Assembly (NCBI RefSeq): GCF_001693755.1
Contig: NZ_LYST01000048.1
Span: 29,874 to 93,873, forward strand
Length of the DNA: 64,000 nt
Reading direction: 5' to 3'
Origin: Gilliamella sp. wkB171
GTDB taxonomy: Bacteria; Pseudomonadota; Gammaproteobacteria; Enterobacterales; Orbaceae
In this document: one piece after another, positions 46,009 through 56,115 of the stretch
How positions within the stretch are numbered: position 1 is the stretch's first letter
Layout: each line of letters starts with the position of its first letter
Notes under the pieces: model-generated
What the model was told of the DNA's origin: nothing
What the model saw: the letters and a program-made list of their open reading frames with translations, nothing else
Database searches by the model: none
Position numbers and translations under genes: made by a program

Positions 46009-48135
46009 ATGAGTTATCAAGTTCTGGCACGTAAGTGGCGACCAAAATCATTTTCTGAAGTGGTTGGACAGCAGCATGTTTTAAAAATTTTGTCGAATGC
46101 GCTTTCACTTGGGCGCGTACACCATGCTTATTTGTTTTCGGGTACTCGCGGCGTTGGGAAAACGTCTATAGCACGTTTACTAGCTAAAGGTTTAAATTGC
46201 GAAACAGGTATAACTGCAACGCCTTGCGGTGTCTGTGATAATTGTCGCGATATTGAACAAGGTCGCTTTGTTGATTTGCTTGAGATCGATGCAGCATCAA
46301 GGACTAAAGTCGAAGATACGCGTGAAATTTTAGATAATATTCAATATTTGCCAACTAAAGGACGATTCAAAGTTTACCTAATTGATGAAGTCCATATGCT
46401 TTCACGTAGTAGCTTTAATGCTTTGTTAAAAACATTAGAAGAACCACCAGAACATGTAAAATTTTTATTAGCCACAACCGATCCACAAAAATTACCGATT
46501 ACTATTTTATCTCGTTGTTTGCATTTGCATTTAAATGTACTTGATACCTCGTTAATTGCCGAACAGCTATCACACATTTTACAACTGGAACAGATCGAAA
46601 GTGATAGTAAAGCAATACAGTTATTGGCCAAAGCAGCTAACGGCAGTATGCGTGATGGGCTAAGTCTTACTGACCAAGCGATTGCTTTAGGCAATGGTAA
46701 AGTCGAAGCTGAGTCAGTTGCCATGATGCTAGGAACGTTAGATAAATCAATACCATTTTCACTAGTAGAGTCGCTTTATCACGGGGATGGTAATGCTTTA
46801 ATGCAGCAAATTAATGTTGCTGCGACGCAAGGTGTTGATTGGGATAATCTACTTGCTGATAGCATTGCACTTTTACATCAAATAGCATTACTTCAAGTCG
46901 TTCCTACTGCATTGGGGGATTACAGTGACAATGAAGATCGCATACGCTTTTTAGCACAATATATGGCGCCAAATGATATCCAGTTGTTTTATCAAATTTT
47001 ATTGATGGGTAGAAAAGAACTTGCTTATGCACCCGATAAAAAAGTTGGTGTTGAAATGAGCTTTCTACGCGCGTTAGCCTTTATCCCTAAGACAAATGAG
47101 GCAGTTAAGCCGCCTACCCAGCAAGCTAAAGTCGCTGAGCAATCACCAAAAATGGCGGATAGCAAACCACAAGTCCCGCCGATGGTACCAAGTCAGCAAA
47201 ATGAGCAACGTATTGAACCGAAGTCAAACTTACAAAATACTTCAGTTAATTCGTCTAATGCTAAAGAACAACAAAAGTTGGAACCAATAAGGTCAACCAC
47301 AACAGAAAAGATTGAAGCTGAAAAAACGATAACAGAAGATGTAAAGGATAATGTTGCACAATCAGACTTAGTTATCCCTGATGATGCATCCTCGATCACT
47401 AAAAATATTTTAGAAATGAGAATGCAATTAATCAAAGAGGAGCAAAATACAAAAAAGTCTGAATCAGTGGCTGGAAAAGAGCAGTCACAAAATGGCGAGG
47501 AGCACTCCTCATTAGCGCGCATAAAAAACATTTTGCCCTCAACTAACGAGCAAGAGAAAAATACTGAACTAGATAGCCATACAATTAATGATAATGACGA
47601 AGAAGAGATTACTGCTGAAAATTATCAATGGCAATCCTATGGTCTGGTTGAAACTAAAGATGATATGGTTATCGATACAAAGGCTTTTCGAGAATCATTA
47701 AATGGTGATAAAACACCAGAAATGACTCAAAAACTTATTGGTGAAATGGCTCAAAAAGATAAGTGGTGTGCAGAGATCGAACAACTAGAATTGGCTCCGT
47801 TAATTAAACAAATAGCAATAAATTCATTTTTAGAACAAGTTGATGAAAATAATGTTGTCTTACATATGCGCTCATCAGTTAAACATCTGATCAATTCATC
47901 TGTTAATACTAACAAATTAGAAAAAGCATTATCTAACCATCGACAACAATTAGTAAAACTCAAGGTAATGATTGATGATAATCAAGAAAATAAAACGCCT
48001 TTAGAAATGCGCGAAGATTTATATCAACAAAAGTTAGAACAGGCTAAGCAGATCATCAAACAAGATACTAAAATTGAGATGATTTGCCAATATTTTGAAG
48101 CGAAGATTGATGAAGCGAGTATTCGTCCTGTATAA
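46009..48135 (+). CDS. dnaX: DNA polymerase III subunits tau and gamma
   Basis: DnaX is the clamp-loader ATPase; tau also binds the polymerase core and DnaB. From ATG 46009, the start matching E. coli MSYQVLARKWRP, tau is 708 residues. Walker A GTRGVGKTS, the zinc-site cysteines (CETGITATPCGVCDNC), DEVHM and the sensor regions are clear. A long low-complexity linker (~365-500) precedes the tau C-terminal domain. A programmed -1 frameshift site at 47451-47457 would give a shorter gamma of 484 residues. ybaB follows as in many gammaproteobacteria. Confidence 0.96.
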   Translation: MSYQVLARKWRPKSFSEVVGQQHVLKILSNALSLGRVHHAYLFSGTRGVGKTSIARLLAKGLNCETGITATPCGVCDNCRDIEQGRFVDLLEIDAASRTKVEDTREILDNIQYLPTKGRFKVYLIDEVHMLSRSSFNALLKTLEEPPEHVKFLLATTDPQKLPITILSRCLHLHLNVLDTSLIAEQLSHILQLEQIESDSKAIQLLAKAANGSMRDGLSLTDQAIALGNGKVEAESVAMMLGTLDKSIPFSLVESLYHGDGNALMQQINVAATQGVDWDNLLADSIALLHQIALLQVVPTALGDYSDNEDRIRFLAQYMAPNDIQLFYQILLMGRKELAYAPDKKVGVEMSFLRALAFIPKTNEAVKPPTQQAKVAEQSPKMADSKPQVPPMVPSQQNEQRIEPKSNLQNTSVNSSNAKEQQKLEPIRSTTTEKIEAEKTITEDVKDNVAQSDLVIPDDASSITKNILEMRMQLIKEEQNTKKSESVAGKEQSQNGEEHSSLARIKNILPSTNEQEKNTELDSHTINDNDEEEITAENYQWQSYGLVETKDDMVIDTKAFRESLNGDKTPEMTQKLIGEMAQKDKWCAEIEQLELAPLIKQIAINSFLEQVDENNVVLHMRSSVKHLINSSVNTNKLEKALSNHRQQLVKLKVMIDDNQENKTPLEMREDLYQQKLEQAKQIIKQDTKIEMICQYFEAKIDEASIRPV
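47438..47491 (+). promoter_or_regulatory. dnaX: programmed -1 frameshift signal in dnaX
   Basis: The slippery heptamer A-AAA-AAG lies at 47451-47457 in the correct frame (ACA AAA AAG). An internal Shine-Dalgarno AGGAG (47438-47442) sits 8 bases upstream. A hairpin (GTGGCTG/CAGTCAC, 7 bp, near 47467-47490) follows. After slipping, one Val codon is read and then TGA at 47460-47462. All three elements match the E. coli dnaX signal in kind and spacing. Confidence 0.85.
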
Positions 48136-48168
48136 TTGACAGCTAAATGTTTTAAAAGAGGAATAAAT

Positions 48169-48507
48169 ATGTTTTCAGGTGGAAAAGGTGGTTTGGGTAA
48201 TTTGATGAAACAAGCCCAACAAATGCAAGCAAAAATGCAGCAAGCTCAAGAAGAGATCGCTAAATTGGAAGTGACCGGTGAATCAGGTGCTGGAATGGTT
48301 AAAATCACAGTCAATGGCGCACATAGCTGCAAACGCGTTGAAATCGACCCATCAATGTTAACAGAAGATGATAAAGAGATGTTAGAAGATCTTATTGCTG
48401 CCGCTTATAACGATGCTACTCGTCGTTTAGACGAGGCGCAAAAAGAGCGAATGGCACAAGTTACCGGTGGCATGCAATTACCACCAGGCTTTAAAATGCC
48501 ATTTTAA
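48169..48507 (+). CDS. ybaB: nucleoid-associated protein YbaB/EbfC
   Basis: A small DNA-binding dimer with a tweezer shape. From ATG 48169, preceded by AGAGGAAT, it is 112 residues and nearly follows E. coli Yba[42 protein letters not shown]. It lies right after dnaX. In E. coli recR comes next; here a terminator and a minus-strand orphan gene follow instead. Confidence 0.95.
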   Translation: MFSGGKGGLGNLMKQAQQMQAKMQQAQEEIAKLEVTGESGAGMVKITVNGAHSCKRVEIDPSMLTEDDKEMLEDLIAAAYNDATRRLDEAQKERMAQVTGGMQLPPGFKMPF

Positions 48508-48562
48508 TGATTGCCGTTGAATATTGATTATTGCCGGTATAAAAATTAACTTTATCTAATTT

Positions 48563-48600
48563 AGTGGGAAGGCTAGTTTTCTAGTCTTCCCATTTATTTA
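48563..48600. terminator. terminator after ybaB
   Basis: GTGGGAAG-CTAG and CTAG-CTTCCCA pair with an internal mismatch and a TTTT loop, followed by TTTATTTAT. It lies between converging genes and could serve both. Confidence 0.7.
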
Positions 48601-48606
48601 TAGAAA

Positions 48607-49410
48607 TTATTTAGCAATAAAAATAAAATCATTCATTAATTTTTCATTATCATAGGTAATATCATGTAATCTTTTTTGGAAAATTTTGCACAAATCATGA
48701 ATTGATATTTCTTTGACTTTAACATTATCATAATCACTGATTTCTTTGCTTTCACCTTTAGTGATAATCCAAACTTGTTTGCTTTTGCCTGTCAGCGGAA
48801 TTGTTTTTGGAGTCGTTGGTCCATCCATTTTTTTTGTATTGAACGTTAAATGTGCTTTATGATTGAGTTGATTAATATAATTTTCTATTTGTTCTTCTTT
48901 AAACGCTTCATAATCTGATTTGAGGGTGCAATCATACATTACCGCTAAATTTTCAATAATAAAAAAGCCATCCGCTTTTCCAGCTTGATTTTCTCTATCA
49001 AATTGAAAAATTTTATTCAACCCAATTATTTTTAATAAGTTAAAAACAGAATCTTCAAAAGCGATTGGATCGGTGATGTTTTCGATTTGTCGTACCGAGT
49101 GTATTAATAATGCTTGATAAGTCTTAGCATCCATTTTATCAGGAAAGGAATTGGCATCCGATACATCAATATTCTCTTTTATTTTTCGCTCATCGATAAG
49201 TTTGATATCGGTTGCATATCTTTTGCCTGCGTCTTTTTCATTTGCAGTAAAACTAACTTTTGTACCTATTTTTAGTTCTTCGATGGGTAGATTATTGATA
49301 TCTTTTTTAGCAAAATAGTAATCGTTCTTTTCATCTAGTGCTTTTATAAACCCATAATAGTTATCTTCATTATTCTTATCCGGATACAAAAGTTTAATTT
49401 GACTAATCAC
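48607..49410 (-). CDS. orphan protein: cold-shock-like domain plus nuclease-like domain
   Basis: A 267-residue protein not recognised as a named gene. Residues ~15-80 look like a cold-shock/OB domain: YGFIKALDE, DYYFAKKDI and KIGTKVSFT stand where the RNA-binding motifs of CspA would be. The C-terminal half has KADGFFI followed by VMYDCTLKSDYEAF, a hydrophobic strand ending in acidic and Lys residues like PD-(D/E)XK nucleases such as FokI (spacing D-x3-K is unusual). This suggests an RNA/DNA-binding nuclease, perhaps defensive. It sits where recR would be, between ybaB and ruvA, which suggests insertion. Confidence 0.6.
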   Translation of the reverse strand: MISQIKLLYPDKNNEDNYYGFIKALDEKNDYYFAKKDINNLPIEELKIGTKVSFTANEKDAGKRYATDIKLIDERKIKENIDVSDANSFPDKMDAKTYQALLIHSVRQIENITDPIAFEDSVFNLLKIIGLNKIFQFDRENQAGKADGFFIIENLAVMYDCTLKSDYEAFKEEQIENYINQLNHKAHLTFNTKKMDGPTTPKTIPLTGKSKQVWIITKGESKEISDYDNVKVKEISIHDLCKIFQKRLHDITYDNEKLMNDFIFIAK

Positions 49411-49770
49411 GCATAATACTCCTTAATCATTCAAGTTATTCCTAGAAAACTGATGTTACTGATTATAATTTATAAGCATTACTATAAATAGATTTAGCAC
49501 TATTTACCAGTGTCATGTATATAAATGATTATTAGGTTGTCTTTCAATAGTAAGTAATGACCAAAGTTGATATATGAATTTGCCTGTCTATTTATACAGT
49601 TTTTCTTTATTAATTATTTTGTATCAGGTAAACTACAAATTAGTTATTTTATAAATGTTGTTAATACTGACTATCAAATAATTTTTATTATTTTATTTAA
49701 GCGATATTTAAAATCTCGGTTATTGATAGTTAAAATTAAGTTAAATAATACTCTTTATTAAGGATTAAAT
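49411..49770. other. intergenic region before ruvA
   Basis: About 360 very A+T-rich bp holding the promoters of the minus-strand orphan gene and of ruvAB. No ORF is convincing; the plus-strand reading frame at 49567-49761 is low-complexity and lacks a ribosome site. Confidence 0.4.
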
Positions 49771-50379
49771 GTGATAGGGCGTTTACGAGGACTCATTATA
49801 GAAAAGCAACCACCTAAAGTGCTAATTGAGGTCGGCGGTGTTGGCTATGAAGTATTTATGCCAATGACTTGTTTTTATGAGTTACCGGACAATGGTAAAG
49901 AAGTGATTGTATTAACACATTTTGCCGTTCGTGAAGATGCACAAGTATTGTATGGCTTTAATCATGAGCAAGAACGAGAGCTATTTCGAGAACTGATTAA
50001 AGTGAATGGGGTAGGACCTAAATTGGCATTGGCGATCTTATCGGGTATGTCAGCCCAACAATTTATTAGTGCTGTTGAACAAGGTGAAATCAAAACACTT
50101 GTTAAATTACCAGGCGTGGGGACGAAAACCGCTGAGCGTTTGATTGTTGAAATGAAAGATCGCCTGAAACGATTTGGCGAAGATTTGTCCACAACTAGTA
50201 GTATAATTTCATCAAGCGACCTTAAAAAATCGTCTAATCAAATTGAAAGCGAAGCAGTTTCTGCTCTCATTGCACTTGGTTATAAACCGCAAGAAGCTAG
50301 TCGCATTATTAGTAAAGTCATTAAGCCAGAAATGGATAGTGAAACGCTTATTCGTGAAGCATTAAAATCAGCATTATAA
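49771..50379 (+). CDS. ruvA: Holliday junction DNA helicase subunit RuvA
   Basis: RuvA tetramers bind Holliday junctions and load RuvB. The 202 residues have the N-terminal OB fold ([19 protein letters not shown]), two helix-hairpin-helix motifs ([15 protein letters not shown] and [16 protein letters not shown]) and the C-terminal domain III that touches RuvB. The start is GTG 49771. ruvB follows after 14 bp. ruvC is not in front of it. Confidence 0.96.
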   Translation: MIGRLRGLIIEKQPPKVLIEVGGVGYEVFMPMTCFYELPDNGKEVIVLTHFAVREDAQVLYGFNHEQERELFRELIKVNGVGPKLALAILSGMSAQQFISAVEQGEIKTLVKLPGVGTKTAERLIVEMKDRLKRFGEDLSTTSSIISSSDLKKSSNQIESEAVSALIALGYKPQEASRIISKVIKPEMDSETLIREALKSAL

Positions 50380-50393
50380 AATAGGTCAAGGAT

Positions 50394-51398
50394 ATGATTG
50401 AAGCGGATCGTTTGATAGCTCCTCAGGCTCAAAAAGAAGAAGAATCATTAGATCGAGCAATTCGTCCTAAATTTTTGGATGAATATATTGGTCAACCGCA
50501 TGTTCGTGAGCAGATGAAAATTTTTATTCAAGCTGCTAAGCAGCGACATGATGCATTAGATCATTTACTAATCTTTGGTCCGCCAGGTCTTGGAAAAACG
50601 ACTTTAGCCAATATTGTTGCTAATGAAATGAACGTTAACTTGCGTACAACTTCAGGCCCGGTATTAGAAAAAGCGGGTGATCTGGCCGCTATGCTAACTA
50701 ATCTAGAACCCAATGATGTGCTCTTCATTGACGAAATTCATCGACTTTCACCTATGGTTGAAGAAATTTTGTATCCTGCAATGGAAGATTATCAATTAGA
50801 TATTATGATTGGAGAGGGACCAGCTGCACGTTCGATTAAAATCGATTTACCCCCGTTTACTTTGATTGGAGCAACTACTCGCGCCGGTTCATTAACTTCA
50901 CCACTACGTGACCGCTTTGGCATTGTGCAGCGCCTAGAGTTTTATCGGGTTGAAGATTTGGAATATATTGTTAGTCGTAGCGCCAAATTTTTAGGTATGG
51001 ATTTATCTCAAGAAGGTGCGCATTTAATTGCTAAGCGTTCTCGTGGCACTCCTCGAATTGCCAATCGTTTATTGCGACGAGTAAGAGATTATGCCGATGT
51101 AAAATCGAAAGGCATTGTTGATGAAACAATAGCAACTCAAGCGCTCGATATGCTTGATGTTGATAATGAAGGTTTTGATTTTATGGATCGCAAACTATTA
51201 TTGGCGATCATTGAAAAGTTTATGGGTGGCCCTGTTGGTTTGGATAACATTGCAGCGGCAATAGGCGAAGAGCGTGAAACCATTGAAGATGTACTTGAGC
51301 CATTTTTGATCCAACAAGGTTATATTCAGCGCACACCTCGTGGTCGAATTGCAACGCCTCATGCTTACCGTCATTTTGGTATTATTCAAGATGTATAA
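50394..51398 (+). CDS. ruvB: Holliday junction DNA helicase subunit RuvB
   Basis: RuvB is the AAA+ motor for branch migration. The 334 residues contain Walker [10 protein letters not shown] (near 63), Walker B FIDEIHR (near 110), sensor ATTRAG and arginine finger region [10 protein letters not shown], and a C-terminal winged helix ending near TPHAYRHFG. Co-transcribed with ruvA; a strong terminator follows. Confidence 0.97.
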   Translation: MIEADRLIAPQAQKEEESLDRAIRPKFLDEYIGQPHVREQMKIFIQAAKQRHDALDHLLIFGPPGLGKTTLANIVANEMNVNLRTTSGPVLEKAGDLAAMLTNLEPNDVLFIDEIHRLSPMVEEILYPAMEDYQLDIMIGEGPAARSIKIDLPPFTLIGATTRAGSLTSPLRDRFGIVQRLEFYRVEDLEYIVSRSAKFLGMDLSQEGAHLIAKRSRGTPRIANRLLRRVRDYADVKSKGIVDETIATQALDMLDVDNEGFDFMDRKLLLAIIEKFMGGPVGLDNIAAAIGEERETIEDVLEPFLIQQGYIQRTPRGRIATPHAYRHFGIIQDV

Positions 51399-51463
51399 AG
51401 TGGAATATATAAGTCTAGATGGACTGCACGATTGGTAAATGATTCGTTGATTATTCAGTATGT

Positions 51464-51494
51464 AAACCACCACCTTGTGTGGTGGTTTTCTTTT
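51464..51494. terminator. terminator between ruvB and cysK
   Basis: AACCACCAC, loop CTTGT region and GTGGTGGTT form an 8-9 bp stem followed by TTCTTTT; it can end ruvAB and, being between converging genes, perhaps also cysK. Confidence 0.8.
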
Positions 51495-51497
51495 AAA

Positions 51498-52463
51498 TCA
51501 GCCTAATTCTTTTTCAGTAAATATGCCACTAAAGAGATCCGTACTTAAATAACGTTCACCGGACGATGGTAAAATTACGACAATAGTTTTATTGGCATTT
51601 TCAGGTAAATTAGCTAACCTATCAGCGGCAAAAACTGCTGCACCCGATGATATTCCTGCTAAAATTCCCTCTTTTTCCATTAAAATACGCGCTGTTTCAA
51701 TTGCTTCTTCGTTAGATACTTTTTCGACAAGATCGATTAAATTGAGATCCAAATTTGCCGGAATAAAACCTGCACCTATACCTTGAATTTTATGTGGACC
51801 AGGTTTGATAAGTTCGCCAGCTAGTGCTTGTGTGATAACCGGTGAGTTAGTTGGTTCAACCGCAACAGCAGTTATTTTTTTACCTTGTGTTTTTTTTATA
51901 TAACGCGTGACTCCCGTAAATGTTCCACCAGTACCAACACCTGCAATAAAAATATCAACTTGGCCATCTGTATCTAACCAGATTTCTGGTCCTGTTGTTT
52001 TTTCATGTATTTCTGGATTAGCAGGATTACTAAATTGTTGCAACATAATATTTTTTTGTGGGTTACTAGCTACAATTTCTTCCGCTTTTTCTATAGCACC
52101 TTTCATACCTTTAGCCGCTTCGGTTAGCACTAAATTTGCGCCTAACGCTTTTAATAACTTACGTCGCTCGATACTCATGCTTTCAGGCATGGTTAATGTC
52201 AGTTTATAACCACGCGCCGCTGCAACGGCTGCAAGTGCTATACCTGTATTACCACTTGTTGGCTCAATTAGCTCGACGTCAGAGGTGAGTAAACCACGTT
52301 TTTCTGCATCCCAAATCATATTAGAAGCGATACGACATTTAACGCTAAAGCTTGGATTACGTGATTCAACTTTAGCTAAAATATTGCCCTTACCAAAGTG
52401 TTTTAATCGTACCAATGGGGTATAACCGATGGTTTGTGAATTATCATCAAATATTTTACTCAT
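51498..52463 (-). CDS. cysK: cysteine synthase A
   Basis: CysK is the PLP enzyme that makes cysteine from O-acetylserine and sulfide. The 321 residues have the PLP lysine in [14 protein letters not shown] (Lys42), the substrate loop [10 protein letters not shown], the phosphate-binding [11 protein letters not shown], and [11 protein letters not shown] near the end. Length fits CysK. It is monocistronic here and not next to cysZ as in E. coli. Confidence 0.96.
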   Translation of the reverse strand: MSKIFDDNSQTIGYTPLVRLKHFGKGNILAKVESRNPSFSVKCRIASNMIWDAEKRGLLTSDVELIEPTSGNTGIALAAVAAARGYKLTLTMPESMSIERRKLLKALGANLVLTEAAKGMKGAIEKAEEIVASNPQKNIMLQQFSNPANPEIHEKTTGPEIWLDTDGQVDIFIAGVGTGGTFTGVTRYIKKTQGKKITAVAVEPTNSPVITQALAGELIKPGPHKIQGIGAGFIPANLDLNLIDLVEKVSNEEAIETARILMEKEGILAGISSGAAVFAADRLANLPENANKTIVVILPSSGERYLSTDLFSGIFTEKELG

Positions 52464-52978
52464 ATTAAAATCCTTATTTGTCGCTTTAAAGGAAATAGCA
52501 TTACATCATTAATTATTAACTATAGTGATTATTATAAATATAACGCAAAAAGATGATACTAATTAATAATTATAACAATATGCATTTTGGCTATATGGCA
52601 TCGACTTGTTGTTGAATTTTTGAAAATATCCATTGATTTTAATTAATAGTATATTGCTACTAAGATCATAATGCATAACAAATTTAGTGGTTACATTGAT
52701 ATAGATTAAATTGATCAAAATTGTCTAATGATATGGTATTAATAAGTAATATTAACAGATGCATGATTGATGATTAATGTTTTATCGCGTGCATTGCCCT
52801 AACATTTATCAGCCAAATTTGATTGATATTTTAATATATTCAATGTAGTAAGATTTTCTATTTATAAATGATTGATTTTTAATTTTTATCATTAAAATAA
52901 TAAAACGATGGTAGCTTTATTACGTTAATTTGCTTTTGTTATGTTAAATCTTACCCCTTTTTAAATGCATAACTGTTT
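52464..52978. other. intergenic region upstream of cysK
   Basis: About 515 A+T-rich bp with the cysK promoter region. I see no supported gene, RNA or strong repeat in it. Confidence 0.4.
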
Positions 52979-53632
52979 TCACTTATCATAAAAACGGTAA
53001 CTCACTAAATAAGAACCAAATATATTATTTTTTATTTGGACTGATAATTTGGGTGGATACTGTTTATTGTCGGACTTATCAAAAGGTAAAAAAAATCTAT
53101 CGCCGGTATATTTTTCATAGATCTTGATACCATTTTTATAATGACCATGTTTTCCACGCGAAGGGCCTGGTGAAGTCATTTTATATACTGTTGTATAAGT
53201 CTGTATTTCGCTAGGAACAATATAAACTAAATTATGAGGAACAACATACATCGTAACCATTAGAGCGCAAAAATACTCAAAAAAGTATCCTACAAAAAAT
53301 TTAACTCTTTTAGAGCGTGAAATTGGATCTAAAAAACCAATTAGATTAGGCTTAGTTAGTTTATAGAGGATTATGCTAATTATAACGTTAATTAACGACC
53401 AACATATGTAAACTTTGCTGTCGAAAATATTGGAAAGAAGGGTGACATTAATCGATTTAAAATAAAATAGTAAAAAATTCAGAATGATAACAGTATAAAA
53501 ACTGATTCTAATAAGCTTTTTTACAGCGCTATATCCCGCCATAATATTATTTTTATCACGTGTTTGATTAAAGCGATTTTTAGTTTTTTTTCCAACCACA
53601 TCTATACTAAAGTTTTTAAAATTTGGCGCCAT
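52979..53632 (-). CDS. hypothetical membrane protein
   Basis: A 217-residue protein I do not recognise. A basic N-terminus (~1-35) is followed by three or four membrane helices (near 42-60, 70-90, 108-132) and a soluble C-terminal part rich in Tyr, Lys and Pro (KHGHYKNGIKIYEKYTG). No catalytic motif is seen. It is upstream of nothing obvious; priC lies 48 bp to the right on the same strand, so it may be read through from yfbV-priC. Confidence 0.6.
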   Translation of the reverse strand: MAPNFKNFSIDVVGKKTKNRFNQTRDKNNIMAGYSAVKKLIRISFYTVIILNFLLFYFKSINVTLLSNIFDSKVYICWSLINVIISIILYKLTKPNLIGFLDPISRSKRVKFFVGYFFEYFCALMVTMYVVPHNLVYIVPSEIQTYTTVYKMTSPGPSRGKHGHYKNGIKIYEKYTGDRFFLPFDKSDNKQYPPKLSVQIKNNIFGSYLVSYRFYDK

Positions 53633-53680
53633 ATTTCTCTACATTAAGCTTACATCGTTAACTCAAATACGCTTATTTGA

Positions 53681-54181
53681 TTAAACATCACTTTCCATCT
53701 CTAACTCAATCTTTTGGATTGCTTGTTCGCAACGATAAATACGGTTATCAACCGTTGCAATTTTCTTATAATCAAGCGAATCTGTGCTAAGCTCAAGTTC
53801 GTATTTCATCTCTTGTAATCGACGTAAATAATCTAAATGGCGTGCATGCTTTTCAGATAACGTTTCTTCAATGCAAGTTTCTGGCTGTTTTTGACGCAAT
53901 TGATGCGTAGCTAATTCACGTGTTAGGGCTTCTATTTGATTAACTAATGATTCAGATAAAAATGTCATTTGAGTCAATTTTTGCGAAAGTACACATTGAG
54001 TTAATGCCGTGTAAGTTTGCTTTATTTTTTCAAGATAAAAAGAGCGATCAGTAATGACTTTATTGTTATTAAATAGCTGCTCATCAAAATAATACTCTTG
54101 ATATTCAGGAAAATCCGAAAAATTAACCAGTTGTTCAAGTGCGTCGATTTGTTGTTTTAAAGTAGTTAATAAATTTGGCAT
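53681..54181 (-). CDS. priC: primosomal replication protein PriC
   Basis: PriC restarts collapsed replication forks by loading DnaB with little need for PriA. The 166-residue, mostly helical protein resembles E. coli PriC in the C-terminal part: KHARHLDYLRRLQEMKYE and DNRIYRCEQAIQKIELEM line up with the equivalent basic helices there. Sequence conservation in this family is low, so I am less sure than for its neighbours. It lies 15 bp after yfbV on the same strand. Confidence 0.75.
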   Translation of the reverse strand: MPNLLTTLKQQIDALEQLVNFSDFPEYQEYYFDEQLFNNNKVITDRSFYLEKIKQTYTALTQCVLSQKLTQMTFLSESLVNQIEALTRELATHQLRQKQPETCIEETLSEKHARHLDYLRRLQEMKYELELSTDSLDYKKIATVDNRIYRCEQAIQKIELEMESDV

Positions 54182-54196
54182 AACGAATACTTATCT

Positions 54197-54670
54197 CTAA
54201 TCATGAGTTAAATTGTTATCTTCACCAAAATAGTTACCCAAATGTAATTTGGCAAGCGTAATTAATCTCATAAAAGATTCAAAAGTTAATTTATCATTGT
54301 TTTTTTTATCTTCAACGATTATTTTTTTAGCAATCAATTGTGATTTGATTTGATTATAACAGTCTATCAAGTTCAATGGTAAAGGTGACTTAGCGCGTTT
54401 ACCTAACCAAAAAATACCTTGTAATGGCAAACTGAGTGCAAAAAGTATGGTGATAACTGTTACCGCTATTTGAACAGGCATATAATATTGCCAGACCAAT
54501 AGCGCAATAATAATAGGTGGGAGATATTTAGCCGCGGTTTTTATGTAATTAATGATTTTTAATTCAGGAAATGAATAAGCGAGTTCTTTATCATTAGGGC
54601 AAAGTTGCATGTATAACTGACCTGACTTAAAGGTTTTAATAATACTCATATCTTTTGGATTCCTCGACAT
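54197..54670 (-). CDS. yfbV: UPF0208 membrane protein YfbV
   Basis: A 157-residue inner-membrane protein with two hydrophobic helices (near 48-66 and 70-88) and the family motif [22 protein letters not shown]. coli YfbV has the same layout and also lies divergent from ackA. Function unknown. First gene of a minus-strand run with priC. Confidence 0.88.
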   Translation of the reverse strand: MSRNPKDMSIIKTFKSGQLYMQLCPNDKELAYSFPELKIINYIKTAAKYLPPIIIALLVWQYYMPVQIAVTVITILFALSLPLQGIFWLGKRAKSPLPLNLIDCYNQIKSQLIAKKIIVEDKKNNDKLTFESFMRLITLAKLHLGNYFGEDNNLTHD

Positions 54671-54793
54671 TCACATTTTATTGTCTTAAAATAGTCACCA
54701 TTCAAATTGGCGGCTCTCTATTTTATATCAAAAAGCGCGATATCAGAAGTCACCTTAGTGTAATCACATTGGTTGTTGAATCATGTGTTGAGT

Positions 54794-54811
54794 TACCAAT
54801 TTTGATTGGTA
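54794..54811. promoter_or_regulatory. operator-like palindrome before ackA
   Basis: TACCAAT and ATTGGTA separated by TTTG form a perfect 7-bp inverted repeat 33 bp before ATG 54844, near the likely ackA promoter in the yfbV/ackA divergent region. The binding protein is not known. Confidence 0.4.
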
Positions 54812-54843
54812 TATATCTTTTTATTCAAAATATAGGAATTACT

Positions 54844-56049
54844 ATGTCATCAAGTAATAACGCTCTTGTTCTTAACTGCGGAAGTTCATCTTTAAAATTT
54901 GCCATTATTAACCCTGAAAATGGTGATGAATTTCTTTCTGGATTAGCTGAATGTTTCAACCTTCCCGATGCTCGTATTAAGTGGAAACTCGATGGTGTTA
55001 AAGGCGAAGCATCTTTAGGTGCAGGCGCTGCACATAGTGAAGCAATTAAATTTATTGTTAATAGTATCTTCCCACAAAAACCAGAATTATTAGATAGTAT
55101 TAAATCTATTGGACACCGAATTGTTCACGGTGGTGAAAAATATACTCAATCTGTAGTTATTGATGATTCAGTACTGAAAGGTATTGAAGATGCGGCGGCA
55201 TTCGCACCTCTTCACAATCCAGCTCATTTAATCGGTATTCGTGAAGCATTTGCTGCATTTCCTCACTTAAAAGATAAAAATGTAGCAGTTTTTGATACAG
55301 CATTCCATACTACTATGCCAAAAGAAGCCTATTTATATGCTATTCCAAATGAATTATATAAAAAACATGGTATTCGTCGTTATGGTGCACACGGTACAAG
55401 TCACTATTATGTTAGCCAACAAGCAGCTAAATTATTAAATAAACCTGTTGATCAAACTAATGTGATTACTTGTCACTTAGGTAATGGCGCATCTATTTCA
55501 GCTGTTAAAAATGGTAAATGTGTTGAAACTTCTATGGGATTAACCCCACTTGAAGGTTTGGTGATGGGTACCCGTAGTGGCGATATCGACCCTGCAATTA
55601 TGTTCTTTTTACATGACAACTTAAAAATGTCTGTTGCTGAAATTAACAACCTATTAAATAAAAAATCTGGTTTATTAGGTTTAACAGGTGTTAGCAGCGA
55701 TTGCCGTTACGTTACGGATAATTATGACACAGACGAAAATGCCAAAAATGCGTTAGATGTATTTGTACACCGTTTAGTCAAATATATTGGTGGTTATGCT
55801 ATGTTATTAGATGGACGTTTAGATGCAATCATCTTTACTGGTGGTATTGGTGAAAACTCTGAAGAAGTTCGTCGTATGGCTTTAAATAAATTAAGTTTAT
55901 TAGGTTTCGAACTTGATCAAGAACGCAATTTAGCAGCCCGTTTTGGTAAAGGTGGCACAATCACTAAAGAGGGTTCAGCAATTGCAATGGTTATTCCAAC
56001 TAATGAAGAGCTTGTTATTGCTCAAGATGCTGCGCGTCTAACTGCTTAA
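54844..56049 (+). CDS. ackA: acetate kinase
   Basis: AckA converts acetyl phosphate and ADP to acetate and ATP. From ATG 54844, preceded by AGGAATT, the protein is 401 residues, the usual size; a longer frame open to 54655 overlaps yfbV and is not expected. [14 protein letters not shown] at the start, [21 protein letters not shown] (catalytic Asp), [10 protein letters not shown] and [11 protein letters not shown] mark the ASKHA fold. Followed by pta after a hairpin. Confidence 0.97.
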   Translation: MSSSNNALVLNCGSSSLKFAIINPENGDEFLSGLAECFNLPDARIKWKLDGVKGEASLGAGAAHSEAIKFIVNSIFPQKPELLDSIKSIGHRIVHGGEKYTQSVVIDDSVLKGIEDAAAFAPLHNPAHLIGIREAFAAFPHLKDKNVAVFDTAFHTTMPKEAYLYAIPNELYKKHGIRRYGAHGTSHYYVSQQAAKLLNKPVDQTNVITCHLGNGASISAVKNGKCVETSMGLTPLEGLVMGTRSGDIDPAIMFFLHDNLKMSVAEINNLLNKKSGLLGLTGVSSDCRYVTDNYDTDENAKNALDVFVHRLVKYIGGYAMLLDGRLDAIIFTGGIGENSEEVRRMALNKLSLLGFELDQERNLAARFGKGGTITKEGSAIAMVIPTNEELVIAQDAARLTA

Positions 56050-56057
56050 AAAACAAT

Positions 56058-56087
56058 TAAAACCGCCAAATGGCGGTTTGTTTTTAT
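56058..56087 (+). terminator. attenuating terminator between ackA and pta
   Basis: AAACCGCCA and TGGCGGTTT pair over 9 bp with almost no loop, followed by GTTTTTATTT. In this operon-like pair it probably reduces pta relative to ackA rather than ending all transcription. Confidence 0.75.
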
Positions 56088-56115
56088 TTAATAAAGAATT
56101 AAGAGGAAATGAATT

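Noticed and set aside
49567..49761. 64-aa plus-strand ORF before ruvA
   Set aside because: Low-complexity Ile/Phe-rich translation in A+T-rich DNA, no ribosome site, overlaps the ruvA promoter region.
54655..54843. 63-residue N-terminal extension of AckA
   Set aside because: It overlaps the divergent yfbV start, has no family match, and ATG 54844 has a good ribosome site and gives the normal length.
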